This document shows, piece after piece, positions 11,190 through 22,863 of a DNA stretch of 64,000 nt. The notes below the pieces were generated by a model. That model searched no databases. It saw only the letters and a list, made by a program, of their open reading frames with translations, and was not told where the DNA came from. Position numbers and translations under genes: made by a program. The number at the start of each line of letters is the position of its first letter. Within the stretch, counting starts at the first letter, position 1. Origin of the DNA: Tetragonia tetragonoides (lineage: Eukaryota; Streptophyta; Magnoliopsida; Caryophyllales; Aizoaceae); NCBI GenBank assembly GCA_038025085.1, contig CM076146.1, forward strand, positions 13,816,501 through 13,880,500, written 5' to 3'.

Positions 11190-11360
11190 TTTAAGAACTC
11201 CGGCGACCTCCAAAAAATTTCGGCAACCTCCGAAATACTCCGACGACCACTGAAATACTCCGGCCACCTTCGATATACTCCAGCCAACTCCGATTTACTC
11301 CTGAGAAGTGTATCTAACCCTTGAAGAACTCCGGCGAAGTGTTTCTAAACCCCAAAAATA
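11190..11360. repeat. Short degenerate tandem repeats, ACTCCGGCGACC type
   Basis: About seven imperfect copies of a 20-22-bp unit of the form ACTCCGGCGACCTCCGAAAT follow one another. They form a GC-rich island in AT-rich surroundings at the left side of the Mutator-like region. Confidence 0.65.
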
Positions 11361-11871
11361 TTAGGATTGGGGGAACTAGTTCCGAATCGGCGGCTGGGCG
11401 ATCTATTAGAAGAAATCGAGCCACCTAACCAAAATACTCCAGCGATCTAATGGAAGCACGACAGGAAATAGATTGAACAACTCCGGCAACGTCGAGACGG
11501 AGATTAGTGTCTTGATTAGTTACCAGTAAAACCCATTTGTTTTAGGTTTATTCAGGATTTGTCATTTTTTCAAAGTCAATCATTTGTTGCTACGAAATTC
11601 GTTTGAGGCTCTTTCATTACTTTCTCATACATTTAGTGCTTGTTACTAATAAATTAAGTCAAGATAGTGTAACATGTTAGAAACACTTGTCTTAGTTAAG
11701 TACTAGTAAAATAAAGTACAGTCATACACGTACACTTTAAGGAGTTAGAAAAATGAGAATAACATGTAGTAAGCGTTAATAAACACTACATTTGGAAGAA
11801 AAAAAAATTACATCAATACTAAACATAGAAAATCATGGTTGTTGATTGATGCTTAATATTGCAGAATTAAG

Positions 11872-12027
11872 ATGGCAAAGTCCTTAATTGTCCTACTTTT
11901 CCATGGTGGAAAATTCAAGTCAGAACCAATTGAATATTGTGGGGGTTCGAAAGAAATAATATTTTTCGAACATCCGGATTTATTAACATTGAAAGAAATT
12001 ATGGATCAAGTAAAAGATTTAAAGTAA
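11872..12027 (+). CDS. MULE transposase N-terminal exon (PB1-like)
   Basis: A 51-codon frame starts just after a good acceptor (TTAATATTGCAG, about 11854-11865). It contains LLFHGGKF, then EYCGG, then a hydrophobic/acidic stretch (IIFFEHPDLLTLKEIMDQV). This is the pattern at the start of many plant Mutator-like transposases: a His-Gly-Gly strand, a Tyr-x-Gly-Gly strand, and a Leu-x-Glu helix. It can end at TAA or be spliced at AAA/GTAATA, which is where the 170-bp array begins. No MULE catalytic domain or SWIM finger follows in the window, so this is a remnant. Confidence 0.5.
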   Translation: MAKSLIVLLFHGGKFKSEPIEYCGGSKEIIFFEHPDLLTLKEIMDQVKDLK

Positions 12028-13877
12028 TACATATTACTAATACATATCTCTAGATTGTATTATTCATGTTTTATTGAAAATAGTCTTCCAAAGGGACGTA
12101 CGACCTTTGAGAGTCGTTAGGCGGTTTTTGACAAAACGGCCTTCGAAATGAGCCGGAGACGTCTAAATCACTTTTGATTTTGGCTTTAATCCCTTATTGT
12201 AATTACTAATACATATCTCTAGTATGTGTTTTTCATGTTTTAATGAAAATAGTGTCCCAAAGGGACGTACGACCTTTGAGAGGCGTTAGGCTATTTTCGA
12301 CCAAACGGCATTCGAAATGAGCCGGAGACGTCTAAATCACTTTTGATTTTGGTTTTAATCCCTTATTATAATTACTAATACATATCTATAGTATGTGTTT
12401 TTCATGTTTTATTGAAAATAGTCTCCCAAAGGGACGTACGACCTTTGAGAGTCGTTAGGCGGTTTTCGACCAAACGACCTTCGAAATGAGCCGGAGACGT
12501 CTAAATCACTTTTGATTTTGGTTTTAATACCTTATTATAATTACTAATACATATATCTAGTATGTGTTTTTCATGTTTTATTAAAAATAGTCTCCCAAAG
12601 GGACGTACGACCTTTGAGAGCCGTTAGGCGATTTTCGACCAAACGGCCTTCGAAATGAGCCGGAGACGTCTAAATCACTTTTGCTTTTGGTTTTAATCTC
12701 GTATTATAATTACTAATACATATTTATAGTATATCCTTTTAATGTTTTATTGAAAATAGTTTCCCGAAGCAACGTACGATCTTTGAGAGTCGTTAGACGG
12801 TTTTCTATCAAACGACGTTCAAATTGAGCCGGAGACGTCTAAATCACTTTTGATTTTGGTTTTAATCCCTTATTATAATTACTAATACATATCTCTAGTA
12901 TGGTTTTTTCATGTTTTATTGAAAATAGTCTCCCAAAGGGACGTACGACCTTTGAGAGTCGTTTAGCGGTTTTCGACCAAACGGCCTTCGAAATGAGCCG
13001 GAGATGTCTAAATCACTTTCGATTTTGATTTTAATACCCTATTATAATTACTAATAGATATCTCTAGGTTGTGTTTTTCAGGTTTTGTTGAAAATAGTAT
13101 CTGATAGTCACATACTCCTTGTTGAGAGTCGTTAGGCGGTTTTCGACCAAACGACCTTTCAATTGAGCCGGAGACGTCTAAATCACTTTTGGAATTTGGT
13201 TTTAGTCCCGTATTATAATTACTAATACATATTTCTAGTATGCCCTTTTAATGTTTTATTGAAAATAGATTCCCGAAGCAACGTACGATCTTTGCGAGTC
13301 GTTAGACGGTTTTCTATCAAACGACGTTCAAATTGAGCCAGAGACGTCTAAATCACTTTTGATTTTGGTTTTAATCCCTTATTATAATTACTAATACATA
13401 TATCTAGTATGTGTTTTTCATGTTTTATTGAAAATAGTCTCCCAAATGGACGTACGACCTTTGAGAGCCGTTTAGCGGTTTTTAACCAAACAGCCTTCGA
13501 AATGAGCCGGAGACGTCTAAATCACTTTTGATTTTGGTTTTAATCCCTTATTATAATTACTAATACATATATCTAGTATGGTTTTTTCATGTTTTATTAA
13601 AAATATTCTCCCAAAGGGACGTACGACCTTTGAGAGCCGTTAGGCGGTTTTCGACCAAACGGCCTTCGAAATGAGCCGGAGACGTCTAAATCACTTTTGA
13701 TTTTTGTTTTAATCCCTTATTATAATTACTAATACATATCTCTAGTATGTGTTTTTCATGTTTTATTGAAAATAGTCTCCCAAAGGGACGTACGACCTTT
13801 GAGAGTCGTTAGACGGTTTTCGACCAAACGGCCTTCGAAATGAGCCGGAGACATCTAAATCACTTTTGATTTTGGTC
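12028..13877. repeat. Eleven-copy tandem array, about 170-bp unit
   Basis: The word GAGCCGGAGACGTC or a close variant recurs about every 168-172 bp, at roughly 12151, 12320, 12490, 12658, 12829, 12997, 13163, 13336, 13507, 13672 and 13842. Each unit also has GGGACGTACGACCTTTGAGAG and an AT-rich spacer with CTAATACATAT. Units 5 (near 12765) and 8 (near 13275) are a distinct variant with CCCGAAGCAACGTACGATC. They are each followed by a unit carrying GTTTAGCGG, so part of the array has a three-unit (about 510-bp) higher-order period. The array sits between a PB1-like exon and a minus-strand small ORF with a donor site. Confidence 0.95.
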
Positions 13878-13894
13878 GAAAACATTTCACTTAC

Positions 13895-14020
13895 GTTCTC
13901 ATCATTAACACCATTTTCTTTCTCACGATTCACATACAATACAATCTGGTTGGACACCATCCTCTCAACGTTCATTGCATCTATTTCCTCACCAGAATCG
14001 CTATTTAAACCCCCAAGCAT
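13895..14020 (-). CDS. Small unidentified exon-like ORF beside the array
   Basis: A 42-codon minus-strand frame begins at an ATG (14020) and is rich in acidic residues (SDSGEEID). It ends at a strong donor-like site (GAGAAC/GTAAGTG), and the intron so defined would start 17 bp from the array. I do not recognise the protein. It may belong to an antisense transcript of the Mutator-like derivative, or be chance. Confidence 0.25.
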
Positions 14021-14491
14021 CTTCTAAATTTTGTGATGAAATATAACTACCAGTCAGAGTAGTCACTACTTTCAAATAGGATCATTCTGAAATTTATACA
14101 AATCAATAACAGGTTGTTACTAATAAATTAAGTTACTTCAGCAGCCATTCACATATACGTCTCTTTACTAGGAAATTATATGCTACAATGCCAATTATCT
14201 TATCACAACATCAACAATATTTCACTCACTTTGTTACTTGAAAAAAAAAAACTCTGTTTGTTAGTAAAAAATTAACGGGAAAAAAAAAAAGCATGCTTTC
14301 TCTCTCTTCATTCATCTTCTTCATCCAAATCTCCACACATTTCTTCACAAATTGGATTTTCAATTAAGCAGTTACTACAACAATTGTTATTAAAGGATAT
14401 TTTGATTCATTTGAGATGAATACAATTATCTAAAACTAATGAGGTACACAATTAATGAAACTTAAAACAATAATATACTAACCCTAATAAT

Positions 14492-14689
14492 TTATTCCTC
14501 CTCCAACTCGTTTAAGTTGAATTGGGCCATAATTTCGACGTCGTCGTGATCGTTACCGGAGTTTGGTTGAAGCAAAACAAAGCTTCTCAAATATACAGCC
14601 AAAGAAAACAGAATTTGAGCTTCGCCGAAAAATTTTGGTCGCCGGCGACCTTCGCCGGAGTTCTTCGCTAACTTACCGTAGTTCTTCAC
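14492..14689 (-). CDS. Small unidentified ORF, 65 codons
   Basis: Minus-strand ORF starting MKNYGKLAKNSGEGRRRP and ending with an acidic tail (NELEEE). Its base composition differs from the AT-rich surroundings because of the CGCCGG-rich start, which is inverted-repeat-related to the block at 11190-11360. No family is recognised. It could be the first exon of a transcript that continues to the 13895-14020 ORF. Confidence 0.25.
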   Translation of the reverse strand: MKNYGKLAKNSGEGRRRPKFFGEAQILFSLAVYLRSFVLLQPNSGNDHDDVEIMAQFNLNELEEE

Positions 14690-14699
14690 TCAAGCATAA

Positions 14700-14869
14700 T
14701 GGCTGAGATAATTATTTTGAGATTAACAATTTTCAGAATTTGGGGTTTTTGGGCGGTTCTTTAGTGTGTTCCTCCCCCCCCCCCTTTTTGTCAAATGTTT
14801 TCCCCCTCATTTACTCACATTTTCCCTCTCAAATATAAATTTGGTTGTCACTCACTTAGTTCGCCACGT
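14700..14869. other. Spacer with C tract
   Basis: Contains a run of 12 C near 14766-14777 and no gene. It separates the Mutator-like region from the LINE. Confidence 0.4.
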
Positions 14870-14937
14870 CATCACCCCCAATTCCATGTATCATACATTC
14901 CATATATAAGAATCATGGTCTCTGGTGGGAACTAACT

Positions 14938-17139
14938 GTGGTTGGAATGTTTGTTGATTCCAAAAAATTCCATGAGAGTGCGGTTCAAAAACTGATTGAT
15001 GAATACTGGGATTCAAGGGAGCCGATTGCAGTTAAACAGATGGAAAATTTATTTTTTTTCATCTGTGGGAACAGAGCAGACAAAGAGTTCCTAATCCAAG
15101 AGAATATGGTCACACTGAATGGAGTTGTCCTAACAATTCACAAATGGCACTATAACTGCATACCAGAGGAGATGGTAACTAAAGAGGTGGCAATTTGGAT
15201 CAGGCTGGAAGGACTGCCCATACGTTTCATGAAACAAGATGTTCTTAGTACTGCTCTCACAAAACTGGGTGACATTATGTAGTTTGAGCAACCAGAGTAC
15301 CCAGTTCCGAAAAAGAAATTTCTTAGAGTCAGAATCAAAATGGATATCAGGGAACCACTCATACCTGGGTTCTTTTTAGCCTATATGGAGGAACGAGTCA
15401 CCTGGATTCGCATTAAGTATGAACGAGTCTTTCGTTACTGCAAAGATGTGGAAAAATTGGGCATGCAGAGTACAATTGTTTCTTAACCCCAACACAAGCA
15501 GCGACGCTACTACGGAGGAAATTTGAGTCTTTCATAAGCAGGGGTTTGTGTATCTTGTATACAGTACAAGACATGTACACAAATGAGCTCAAAGTGGCGA
15601 GTGAAGATAATGCATGGACAACGAGGCTAACATTATTTTACAAGGATCAAGAAGATGGAGAGTCAAGTGATGAGTCCATGCATGACTTTGATGATGATAG
15701 CAACGGAGGACATGATGATTCAAGTGGAAATAACAGTTCAAATCGAAGAGACACAAGACAACTAGCAATTTCGGCACCGGCGCAACCACCGGTGTTTGAA
15801 CGACCGATGAGCCACCCCTTACCTGTCCCAAGGGGTAAAGCAGTTATTACTCTAGGGGCACCTACGGGTCAACAAAGACTCTTGGGGTATGTTGACCAAG
15901 GGCACTCTGGTAATTTTGGGGACCAGCATTTAAAGGGGGTAGAAATGAGGGATGATGATAATGCTGAGGTCACTACAGATGGGATTAATGAAGGGATATT
16001 ATCTACTGAGCAAATTGAACAAAATCTACTCCAAATGTCTTTTCCATTAATGGAAAATTCGGCGGGAGTCAATGAAGAGGCATTGGGCTCGGTCTTGGGA
16101 CTCGACTCTCGTGGCCCAGGTATTAATAATCTACAAGCCTATTGCCCAGCTTTTGATTTATTGCCTTTATGTGATCCATTGCTCGATAATAGTTTCACCA
16201 ACTACTCTCTTTTCTATAATAATTGTGACCCTTTAAAATGGCCCAACATAAGCTTCCTCACTCAATATTTTTCTCCAAACAAAGTCTGGACTCCAAAACC
16301 AATTCTAAATATGGCAAGTAATCCAGAGGATCTCCTCTATCGTGACCCTTCATTCTGGGCAATAGATTCACGGGTCGGTTCCAAGTCCCGAATGACCCAA
16401 CAAATGATAATTTCCTTCCCCATTCTCCTTTGAACTGCCCAATCTAGGAAACAATTTGGATATGGATCAACAGTGGCCCTTTTGGGCTACACATGAAAAT
16501 GGAATTGGGTCATTTTCTACTGGAAGCCCAATGAACATTAGTCAGGACTCACACAACTCATCACCAATACAAGCCCCACCATCACCAGACTCCCTGCCCA
16601 TCCAACAAGGCTCAGATGAAAATTACCCCTTCAATATTAACTTCGAGGGAAATAACTCCTGCAACTCTACTATGCTGTCAGGACCAATCACTGAGCCCTC
16701 TCCACCCTCCATGATGGGTACTTCCCCACTCTCACTGAAACTTTTACCACCCAACGCAAATTCTCCAGTGGATACTCTTTCTGAAGGAGCTTTTGAGCTC
16801 AAAAGTAAACCATCTGTGAAAGCAAAATGGTCAAGGAAAATGTGCTCCTTGTTTGATCGGGAAGCAAGACTCAACATCAATCTTTGCTTTTTCCCTGCTG
16901 ACTGGAAGATTGGGAAACGCAAAGAAAGCCCCAGAGGTTCCAGTTCAGAGGAGGACATTGATGCATCCAAGCTCACTGAAGGCAGCCCGGAGACCAGGGG
17001 GAGAGAAGAGGAAATGATGGAGAAGAAGAGAAAGAAGGAGGTCGATACTACTATGTTGGCAGAACTGCTGCAAGCAACAAGTGTTTCACAAGCTGAGGTG
17101 GAGGTGGCTGGCCGGAAGCAGCCACCAACAGTGAAATGA
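14938..17139 (+). pseudogene. LINE ORF1 (DUF4283 / zinc-knuckle protein), broken
   Basis: Plant LINE ORF1 is the RNA-binding partner of ORF2. The first segment (14938-15282) matches DUF4283. It has the central aromatic strand NLFFFICGN, then VVLTIHKWHYNC, then VAIWIRLEGLP. The open frame extends upstream of the ATG at 14938, so the true N-terminus may be lost. After a TAG at 15280-15282 the same family continues with FLRVRIKMDIREPLIPGFF and a damaged C-terminal zinc knuckle (RVFRYCKDVEKLGM). Long low-complexity linkers follow in two frames (15546-16433 and 16456-17139), ending in a lysine/glutamate-rich stretch. The stop at 17137-17139 overlaps the ATG of ORF2 by one base. Confidence 0.75.
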
Positions 17140-18858
17140 GGATCCTTGCGTGGAATTGTAGGGGCATCGGAGAGGCAGACTCCCTTACAATTCCCTTCTT
17201 AAAATATGGCTAGTCTGCAAAACTAAACCTAGTATTTTATTTCTGTCTGAAACAAAATGTAGTTTGTCTACTCTTGAGAGGTTAGCTAATACTCTCCATT
17301 TTGCACACTGGGTAGGAGTAGATGCAGTAGGAAGAAGTGGGGGTCTTGGTCTTTTTTGGTCAGATTCCTGTAGTTTAACTTTTGTAGAATCGTCTGCTAA
17401 TTTTATCTTTTGTAATGTTTGTTGATAAATGTAAAAGAACAATGGAATGGTTTGTTTTTGTATGGTGCACCACAAACTGCTGATAGGTAAGCTGTTTGGA
17501 GCTCTACCCTCCAAATAGCTTCCCAAGACCTTGAGAATCTCCTCATTATTGGAGATGTAAATCAAGTGGAATATTATGAAGACAAAAAGGGCGGGAATAT
17601 GGAGATTCCAGGATGGGATGATTTCCTTAGTTGGAAATATGCATTGGCTTTAGTAGACATCCCCTTCATTGGGCCAAGATTCACTTGGAGGAATAATAGG
17701 AAGAGCCCAAACACAATAGAAGAACGGTTAGACAGGACCATGTGCTCATGGAAGTGGCTACAAAAACATCCTCACACAACCCTGATCCACTTTCCTATCT
17801 CAATCTTAGATCATGCCCCTGTCCTAGCTTGAATGTCAACCCAAAGAGAGGAAAAACACAGGCCCTACAAAATTAAAAACTGGTGCTTAACATATGAGGA
17901 GGCCACAAAAGTGATTGAGGGAGCATGGGGAGTACAAAGTGAGGGATCACCAATGTTTAAAATCACCCAAAAGCAAAAGCGGGTCCGGAAGGACCTACTA
18001 GCCTGGTGCATAGAAAAGAAAAAAACTTTGGGCATCCAATGAGACGCTTTCAACTTGGAATTACAAAAGACCCAATTGCAGGAGGATGATGCAGATCCAA
18101 CAACAACACAAATTCTTAACCAACAAGCAGGCACACAACAAGGCCAAAGCTCAGCTGTAAACTTGGCCCAAATGACCAGTCAGACTTTGGAAAGAAGAAA
18201 GGAGATACTGGAACAACTCAAAACCCAATGGGGTTATTGGAGACAAAGAGCACGTATCAACTGGAAGACCAATGGAGATTGCTCCTCAAAGCTGTTCTTT
18301 GGCTACATGAGGGACAGAGCAAAGAAAAGTGAGCTGACTTCACTTAAGGTCACAGATAACGAATGGGCCTCTACTCCGGAGGATATTCATAACACACTGG
18401 TGAGGCACTTTAGCACCATGTATAAAAGTAATGAGGATCCCCTCCACCACCCTAATGAAGAGGCAATGATGGAAGCGCTAAGCCATGTGAAACATGGACT
18501 GACACAAGAAGACGTGACATGGTTATCCCGACCTTTCAACAACAATGAGGTGAAGAAAGCCATGTTTGGGATGGGAAGCAACACGTCCCCGGGACCGGAT
18601 GTTTTCTCGGTCGAATTCTACAAAAGAAAATGGGAGATAGTAGGTGAAAGTGTCTCCAGTGCAATCCTATCTTTCCTAGATCAAGGTTTTTCGATAAAAG
18701 AGTGGAACCAAACTTACTTGGCACTGATCCCCAAGATACCTGATCCAGAAGAGGTAAAGCACCTGCGACCAATTAGCTTATGTAACGTCATTTATAAATG
18801 TGCCTCAAAATGCATCACAAATAGACTCAAACCACTTATGAGCAAACTGGTAAGCAAC
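17136..18858 (+). pseudogene. LINE ORF2, 5' part (endonuclease and start of RT), broken
   Basis: ORF2 starts with MRILAWNCRGIG, the hallmark of the plant LINE endonuclease (exonuclease-endonuclease-phosphatase fold). Later endonuclease motifs are visible: LLIIGDVNQ near 17540 (the usual GDFN, here GDVN), FTWRNNR near 17680, a LDRTMCSWKW-type motif and LDHAPVLA near 17805. A tether region follows with RARINWKTNGDCSSKLFF. The RT then begins with SPGPDVFSVEFYK, LALIPKIPDPE and LRPISLCNVIYK (18580-18795). Stops and frame changes between 17200 and 17560 and near 18040 break it. It is cut at 18858 by the LTR element. Confidence 0.85.
18854..18858. repeat. Left target-site duplication of the Tat-like element (GCAAC)
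   Basis: GCAAC directly precedes the LTR start TGTAGACG. The right copy is GCGAC (32329-32333). They differ at one base, consistent with a transition at a former CpG in the left copy. Confidence 0.75.
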
Positions 18859-20120
18859 TGTAGACGCCAAAAAAGCGCCTTCAGATTTCTCCGCAAAAGC
18901 CCGATGATGAAATGAGTAATTTATAAACTTGAACTGCTATTTTTGCTTTAATAGTTAAGATAAGGTCTCAGGTTTTTCCTCCAAACACTCCTTTATTCCC
19001 ATCCCATTCAAAAGCCCCATTCAAGAGCTTTCCAACGACACTTCTCATGCCTCTTTCCGATTCCCGGTCGCCAAGTTGGAACCGTCTTTTACCGTTCAGG
19101 GGTAAAACGGTCTTTTCACATTTTTCGGAATATTTAAATTCCTCCGGAAAATAAAAATGGACTGGATGTCGTCATAATGATGACATCCAGCTGGCAGCTG
19201 ACAGCCGTCAGCGGCCCTGGGCTGCTAGTGGCGCTGACCCTGCTTCTGGCCCGACTCATTTTTCAAGCCCAATTCGACTTTCAGCTCATTTTCGGCCGTC
19301 CAACCCTACTCCTCCACGCCTATAAATACAACCCTCCACCTTCAGTTCAAAACACACATTCTAGAGTTGACACCCTCTATTCTCAGTAGTATTGACTCTG
19401 AGCTTCCCCTTCTTTCTTCAAAACTTGAGATCTATTTTTACTATTCTTGTCAAATATAGCCTACAGTTCAGGTACAAATTCCTGAGGGCTCAAATTAAAT
19501 TAATTGCCTAATTGTTTATTTTCTAGTAATCATAATGTAGATATCATACTAAGTAACGTTTTTATTGCTTCCTAAATATTGTCTTTATAGCCGTTGTGCT
19601 GCCCAACTTGTCAAATCGAATGCATGTCTAAATAAGTGTTAAAAATAAATGTTGTGATGCTTGTGATGTACCAATTAATAATCTAAGTCTAGGTTGTTAA
19701 TCCGGTTTTGCATGGGAATTATGTCTTTAAATTATTAAGCAAACTTGAGTTAGTAGAGACCGTCATAATATGGGCGAGTTGGGTGCCTAACACCTTCCCA
19801 CCTCGTACCTTCTCCCCCGAACCCTTTATTCTTGGGTACTTATATATTCTATATAAGCAGGAGTCTTTCTAAAAACATGATTAGTTCACTTTCGCGCTAT
19901 TGGGTTGTCCCTTCGGTTTGTCCCTTCGATAAAATGCCAATAGCAGATTTGTGACTTTTTTCATGGTTTTTATTCAATTCATGTCTTTGCAAAATCCTTT
20001 CTAACTCGATGGTCCCTTGAACTTATCTAAACCCCCAACTTACAAATTTTCTATAAGGACGCACTCCGTGGAAACCAATACACAATATAAAGGATTGGAC
20101 GAAAATCTCGGGTCCTTACA
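18859..20120 (+). repeat. 5' LTR (1262 bp)
   Basis: Starts TGTAGACGCC and ends GGTCCTTACA. It is nearly identical to 31034-32328 along its length. The promoter part holds a GC-rich block at 19190-19250 (a degenerate form of the GCCGCTAGCGGC palindrome) and a TATA box at 19321. The 3' LTR is about 33 bp longer, mainly because it has extra copies of the CCGCTAGCGGCGCTGACC unit. Confidence 0.9.
19321..19328 (+). promoter_or_regulatory. LTR TATA box
   Basis: TATAAATA sits about 75-125 bp downstream of the GC-rich palindromic block. The same box is at 31529-31536 in the 3' LTR, and its reverse is at 37052-37059 in the diverged LTR. Transcription would start roughly 30 bp downstream. Confidence 0.7.
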
Positions 20121-20121
20121 G

Positions 20122-20139
20122 TGGCGGCTCTGCTGGGGA
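20122..20139 (+). other. Primer-binding site
   Basis: TGGCGGCTCTGCTGGGGA lies one base after the 5' LTR. Its TGGCG...CTGGGGA form resembles the PBS of Tat-lineage elements, which is complementary to the 3' end of a tRNA. I did not verify the tRNA species. Confidence 0.7.
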
Positions 20140-21386
20140 TTTATTTAAGAGGGTAAGACTAGAAAGTCAAGTTTGCTTAATTGTTTAATAACATGTTCCA
20201 TATCTTTGCGTCATTCGCATCATTTGCATGTGCTTTGGCACAATTTTTGACCCTTATCAACCCTCGAGGAAGTTTGTGTCGCAACTCGTAGACAACCCGT
20301 ATATCTAAAGGAATATATAGTTGTCCTATCGTGCAAATCGACGCTTCCTCACCCATGACTCATCAATCCTTGTTGATGAAAAGAATTACAATTGATGTGT
20401 CGACCATCCGCCGAACGGAAATTGTAATTTGTCGTGGTAACCTCACAGGAGCCAAAAGCCTCTAACCCACATTCGTGCATTCGCTTGCTTGTTGTGCATG
20501 TGTCGTTGTAATCCCCGTCTGATCACATGTTTGCCTGTAATTATCTCATTGTAATGCTTGCCTAAACGCATGAATATCGTGATTATGTGCCAACATGTAC
20601 TTACGTGCTAGGAGTCTTTTTTCTTTTATTTTTAGCTAGTTCCTAATGCCCGAAGATGGTGCGAGAATTCAAACTCAATGAACACCCATCATTTTCCCGA
20701 TGATATATTCTAAAAAAGTCATGAACAATCTTCTAGGATCTTTTTAGTAAAAAAAAGAGTCAGTCTTTCAATTTTCCCTCTCTTTTTTTTCCATTTTTTT
20801 ATTTTCTTTTTTCTTTTGATGTAATTCATATTCGGTCTAAAAAAGGGAAAATCAAGAACAAAAAAAGAACAATCGGCAAAAAACGAAAAAAGCCGCCGAA
20901 CACAAAAAAAATCGAAAAAAAAAAGAGACCGAAATTCTTTTATTTTATTTTATCCCATTTTCCATTTTCTTTGAGTCTAAAAAAATAAAAAAATAGGATA
21001 GTCCCTTTTTTTCTATTTTTTATTTTCGTTCATTGACTTTATTTTCCTTGGATATTTTAGGGAAATATTCAGGCATTTAGGCTTAAGGACCTTTTTTTTT
21101 AGGGCATTATGCTTTCTATGTGTGGGTCAACTTTTCATTAGGTGAGAGTCTCATAGTCTTTTTCTTGTTACTAAGTACTTCTTGCTTCCTATTCAAGATA
21201 GGGGGTCCAAAGAAGAAAGGAAACCTTGAGAAAAGTTGGGCTCGGCCTTCGGCAAGGCTGGTTCGTCTATAGCCGTCAACACCACCAGGTTCTCGTTTAC
21301 CTCCACCACAAACAACCTCGCCATCAATAAATTCACCATCACTACATACCTTTTTCTCCACACCTATCACCCCTCCCGACTTCACA
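20140..21386 (+). other. Untranslated leader of the Tat-like element
   Basis: No supported ORF. The part 20730-21110 is strikingly homopolymer-rich on both strands (T-rich then A-rich then T-rich). This could form long RNA hairpins or simply reflect repeat expansion. A packaging signal would be expected here but cannot be recognised. Confidence 0.5.
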
Positions 21387-22863
21387 ATGCCAAAGACTAC
21401 TGATCAGAGACTGGATGAGCTCATGAGCGAGCTAGAAAGGATACGACTCAAGGTTGAAGATATAGAGAGGAAAGGAGAAGAGGAGTCAAGGATCCCTTCC
21501 GTTTCCGATTCCGAGGAAGAAGGGTCAGATGTCATGCTGGCTAAGATCACCTCCGTGCTCAAGAGTAGCGGCCTGATCTCCAACTATAGTGCCAATGTAG
21601 GAAAGTTTGACACTAAGATCAAGGGTAAGCTTCCGGCCAAATTCTCTATGCCTGAAGTACCCACCTTCACGGGAGTCGACAACCCACAGGACCACCTGAA
21701 ATCCTTCACTACCGCTATGGCTTTAAGGGGAATTAACAAGAAACTCTATGCCCATCTGTTTCTCCAGACCCTTGATACACATGCTCGACGATGGTTCCAC
21801 TCCCTAGATCTGGAAAGCTACCCAACTTGGTCCGATTTTACCACGGTCTTCATGGCTCGATACAAGGACAACGTTACTCTCCCCATCACTTTGAGGGAGC
21901 TTGAAATTACCACTCAAGAGAGGAATGAGGGATTCACTAAATTCCTCCGTTGATGGAAATCCAAGATAGCTGAAATGGTGGAAAGACCCTCTGAAATTGA
22001 ACAAATCAGGCATTTCATTAAGAACCTGCAACCAGCCTATAAGAGTCACCTTCAATATCAGGTCATCGACTCATGCCAACGTCTCTATGATGTTGGCATC
22101 CTCATTGAAGATGATCTCAACAAGAACAAGGACCAGGTCACCCCTAAGTCGTTCACTTATGGGAGAGACAAGAGGACAACTGCTGGGGCCTCCTCTAGTA
22201 CTCAGGTTAATGAGGTAGCTGCTGTGAATTCTTTTGCTGAAAGAAAGCCACCAAGAGAATTCACCCCTCTTGGAATGACTCTGTCACATGCTCTTGAAAG
22301 AATGATCGAAAATAATCTGCTGCAGCCCATCGGACCTACTCCAGAACCATCTGTTAAGAGTCGCAACTGGAAAGTGGGGGAATACTGCAAGTACCATCAA
22401 GGAAAAGGACATGACACCGAAAACTGTTGGACTCCTAAACATGCTATTCAAGATAGAATTGAGAACGGTACCATACCCTTACCAAAACCTGGTCAAGCGC
22501 CCAGCAACTCAAACAACCCTTTAGGTGCAATCCTACATATTAGTGTTGAAGATGCCTTGGGACTCAAGATTGTCGGAATATGGGACAGTGACGAAGAAGA
22601 TGTATGGGAGGTCCAAACCAGATCACCCATAGGTGTGGCCCATTTGACACATTCCGATCGTCATTATAGGCCACCAAACATCTACAATGATAGGATCCAA
22701 CGTCCAAGAAATGAACAAAGATCAAGACACCTACTGCCGCTATCACCAGACCTTTGGCCACTACACGGATGACTGCATTCGCCTGAAGGATGATATACAG
22801 AAGATCATAGATAGTGGAGAAGTTCTACCGCCTCTAAAGGAAGAAGAGGAAGCCTGGAATTAA
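21387..22863 (+). pseudogene. gag, interrupted by a stop and a frameshift
   Basis: Gag forms the retrotransposon particle and binds its RNA. The start at 21387 is followed by a charged coiled-coil-like N-terminus (LDELMSELERIRLKVEDIE). The retrotransposon gag core comes next: FSMPEVPTFTGVDNPQDHL, LFLQTLDTHARRWFHSL, then TWSDFTTVFMARY. A TGA at 21954-21956 interrupts it in the middle of the core, and the same frame then continues. Two knuckle-like motifs follow: CKYHQGKGHDTENC (near 22387) and CRYHQTFGHYTDDC (near 22735). They are in different frames, so a shift lies near 22700-22720. The ORF ends in an acidic tail at 22863. Confidence 0.85.

Larger units (their letters stand above)
11183..14700. 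mobile_element. Mutator-like derivative carrying a satellite-like array
   Basis: Three observations group this stretch. First, a small plus-strand exon at 11872-12027 resembles the N-terminal PB1-like part of MULE transposases. Second, an array of about 170-bp repeats follows at once. Third, related GC-rich words occur inverted at the two sides: AAGAACTCCGGCGA near 11324 and its complement near 14655-14672. The word TTGTTACTAATAAATTAAGT also appears at 11640 and 14113. The exact ends and target duplication were not found, so the limits are approximate and membership in one element is inference. Confidence 0.4.

Noticed and set aside
12028..13877. A CRISPR-like array
   Set aside because: Repeat and spacer are not distinguishable: the whole 170-bp unit repeats, as in plant satellite DNA, and the window is eukaryotic.
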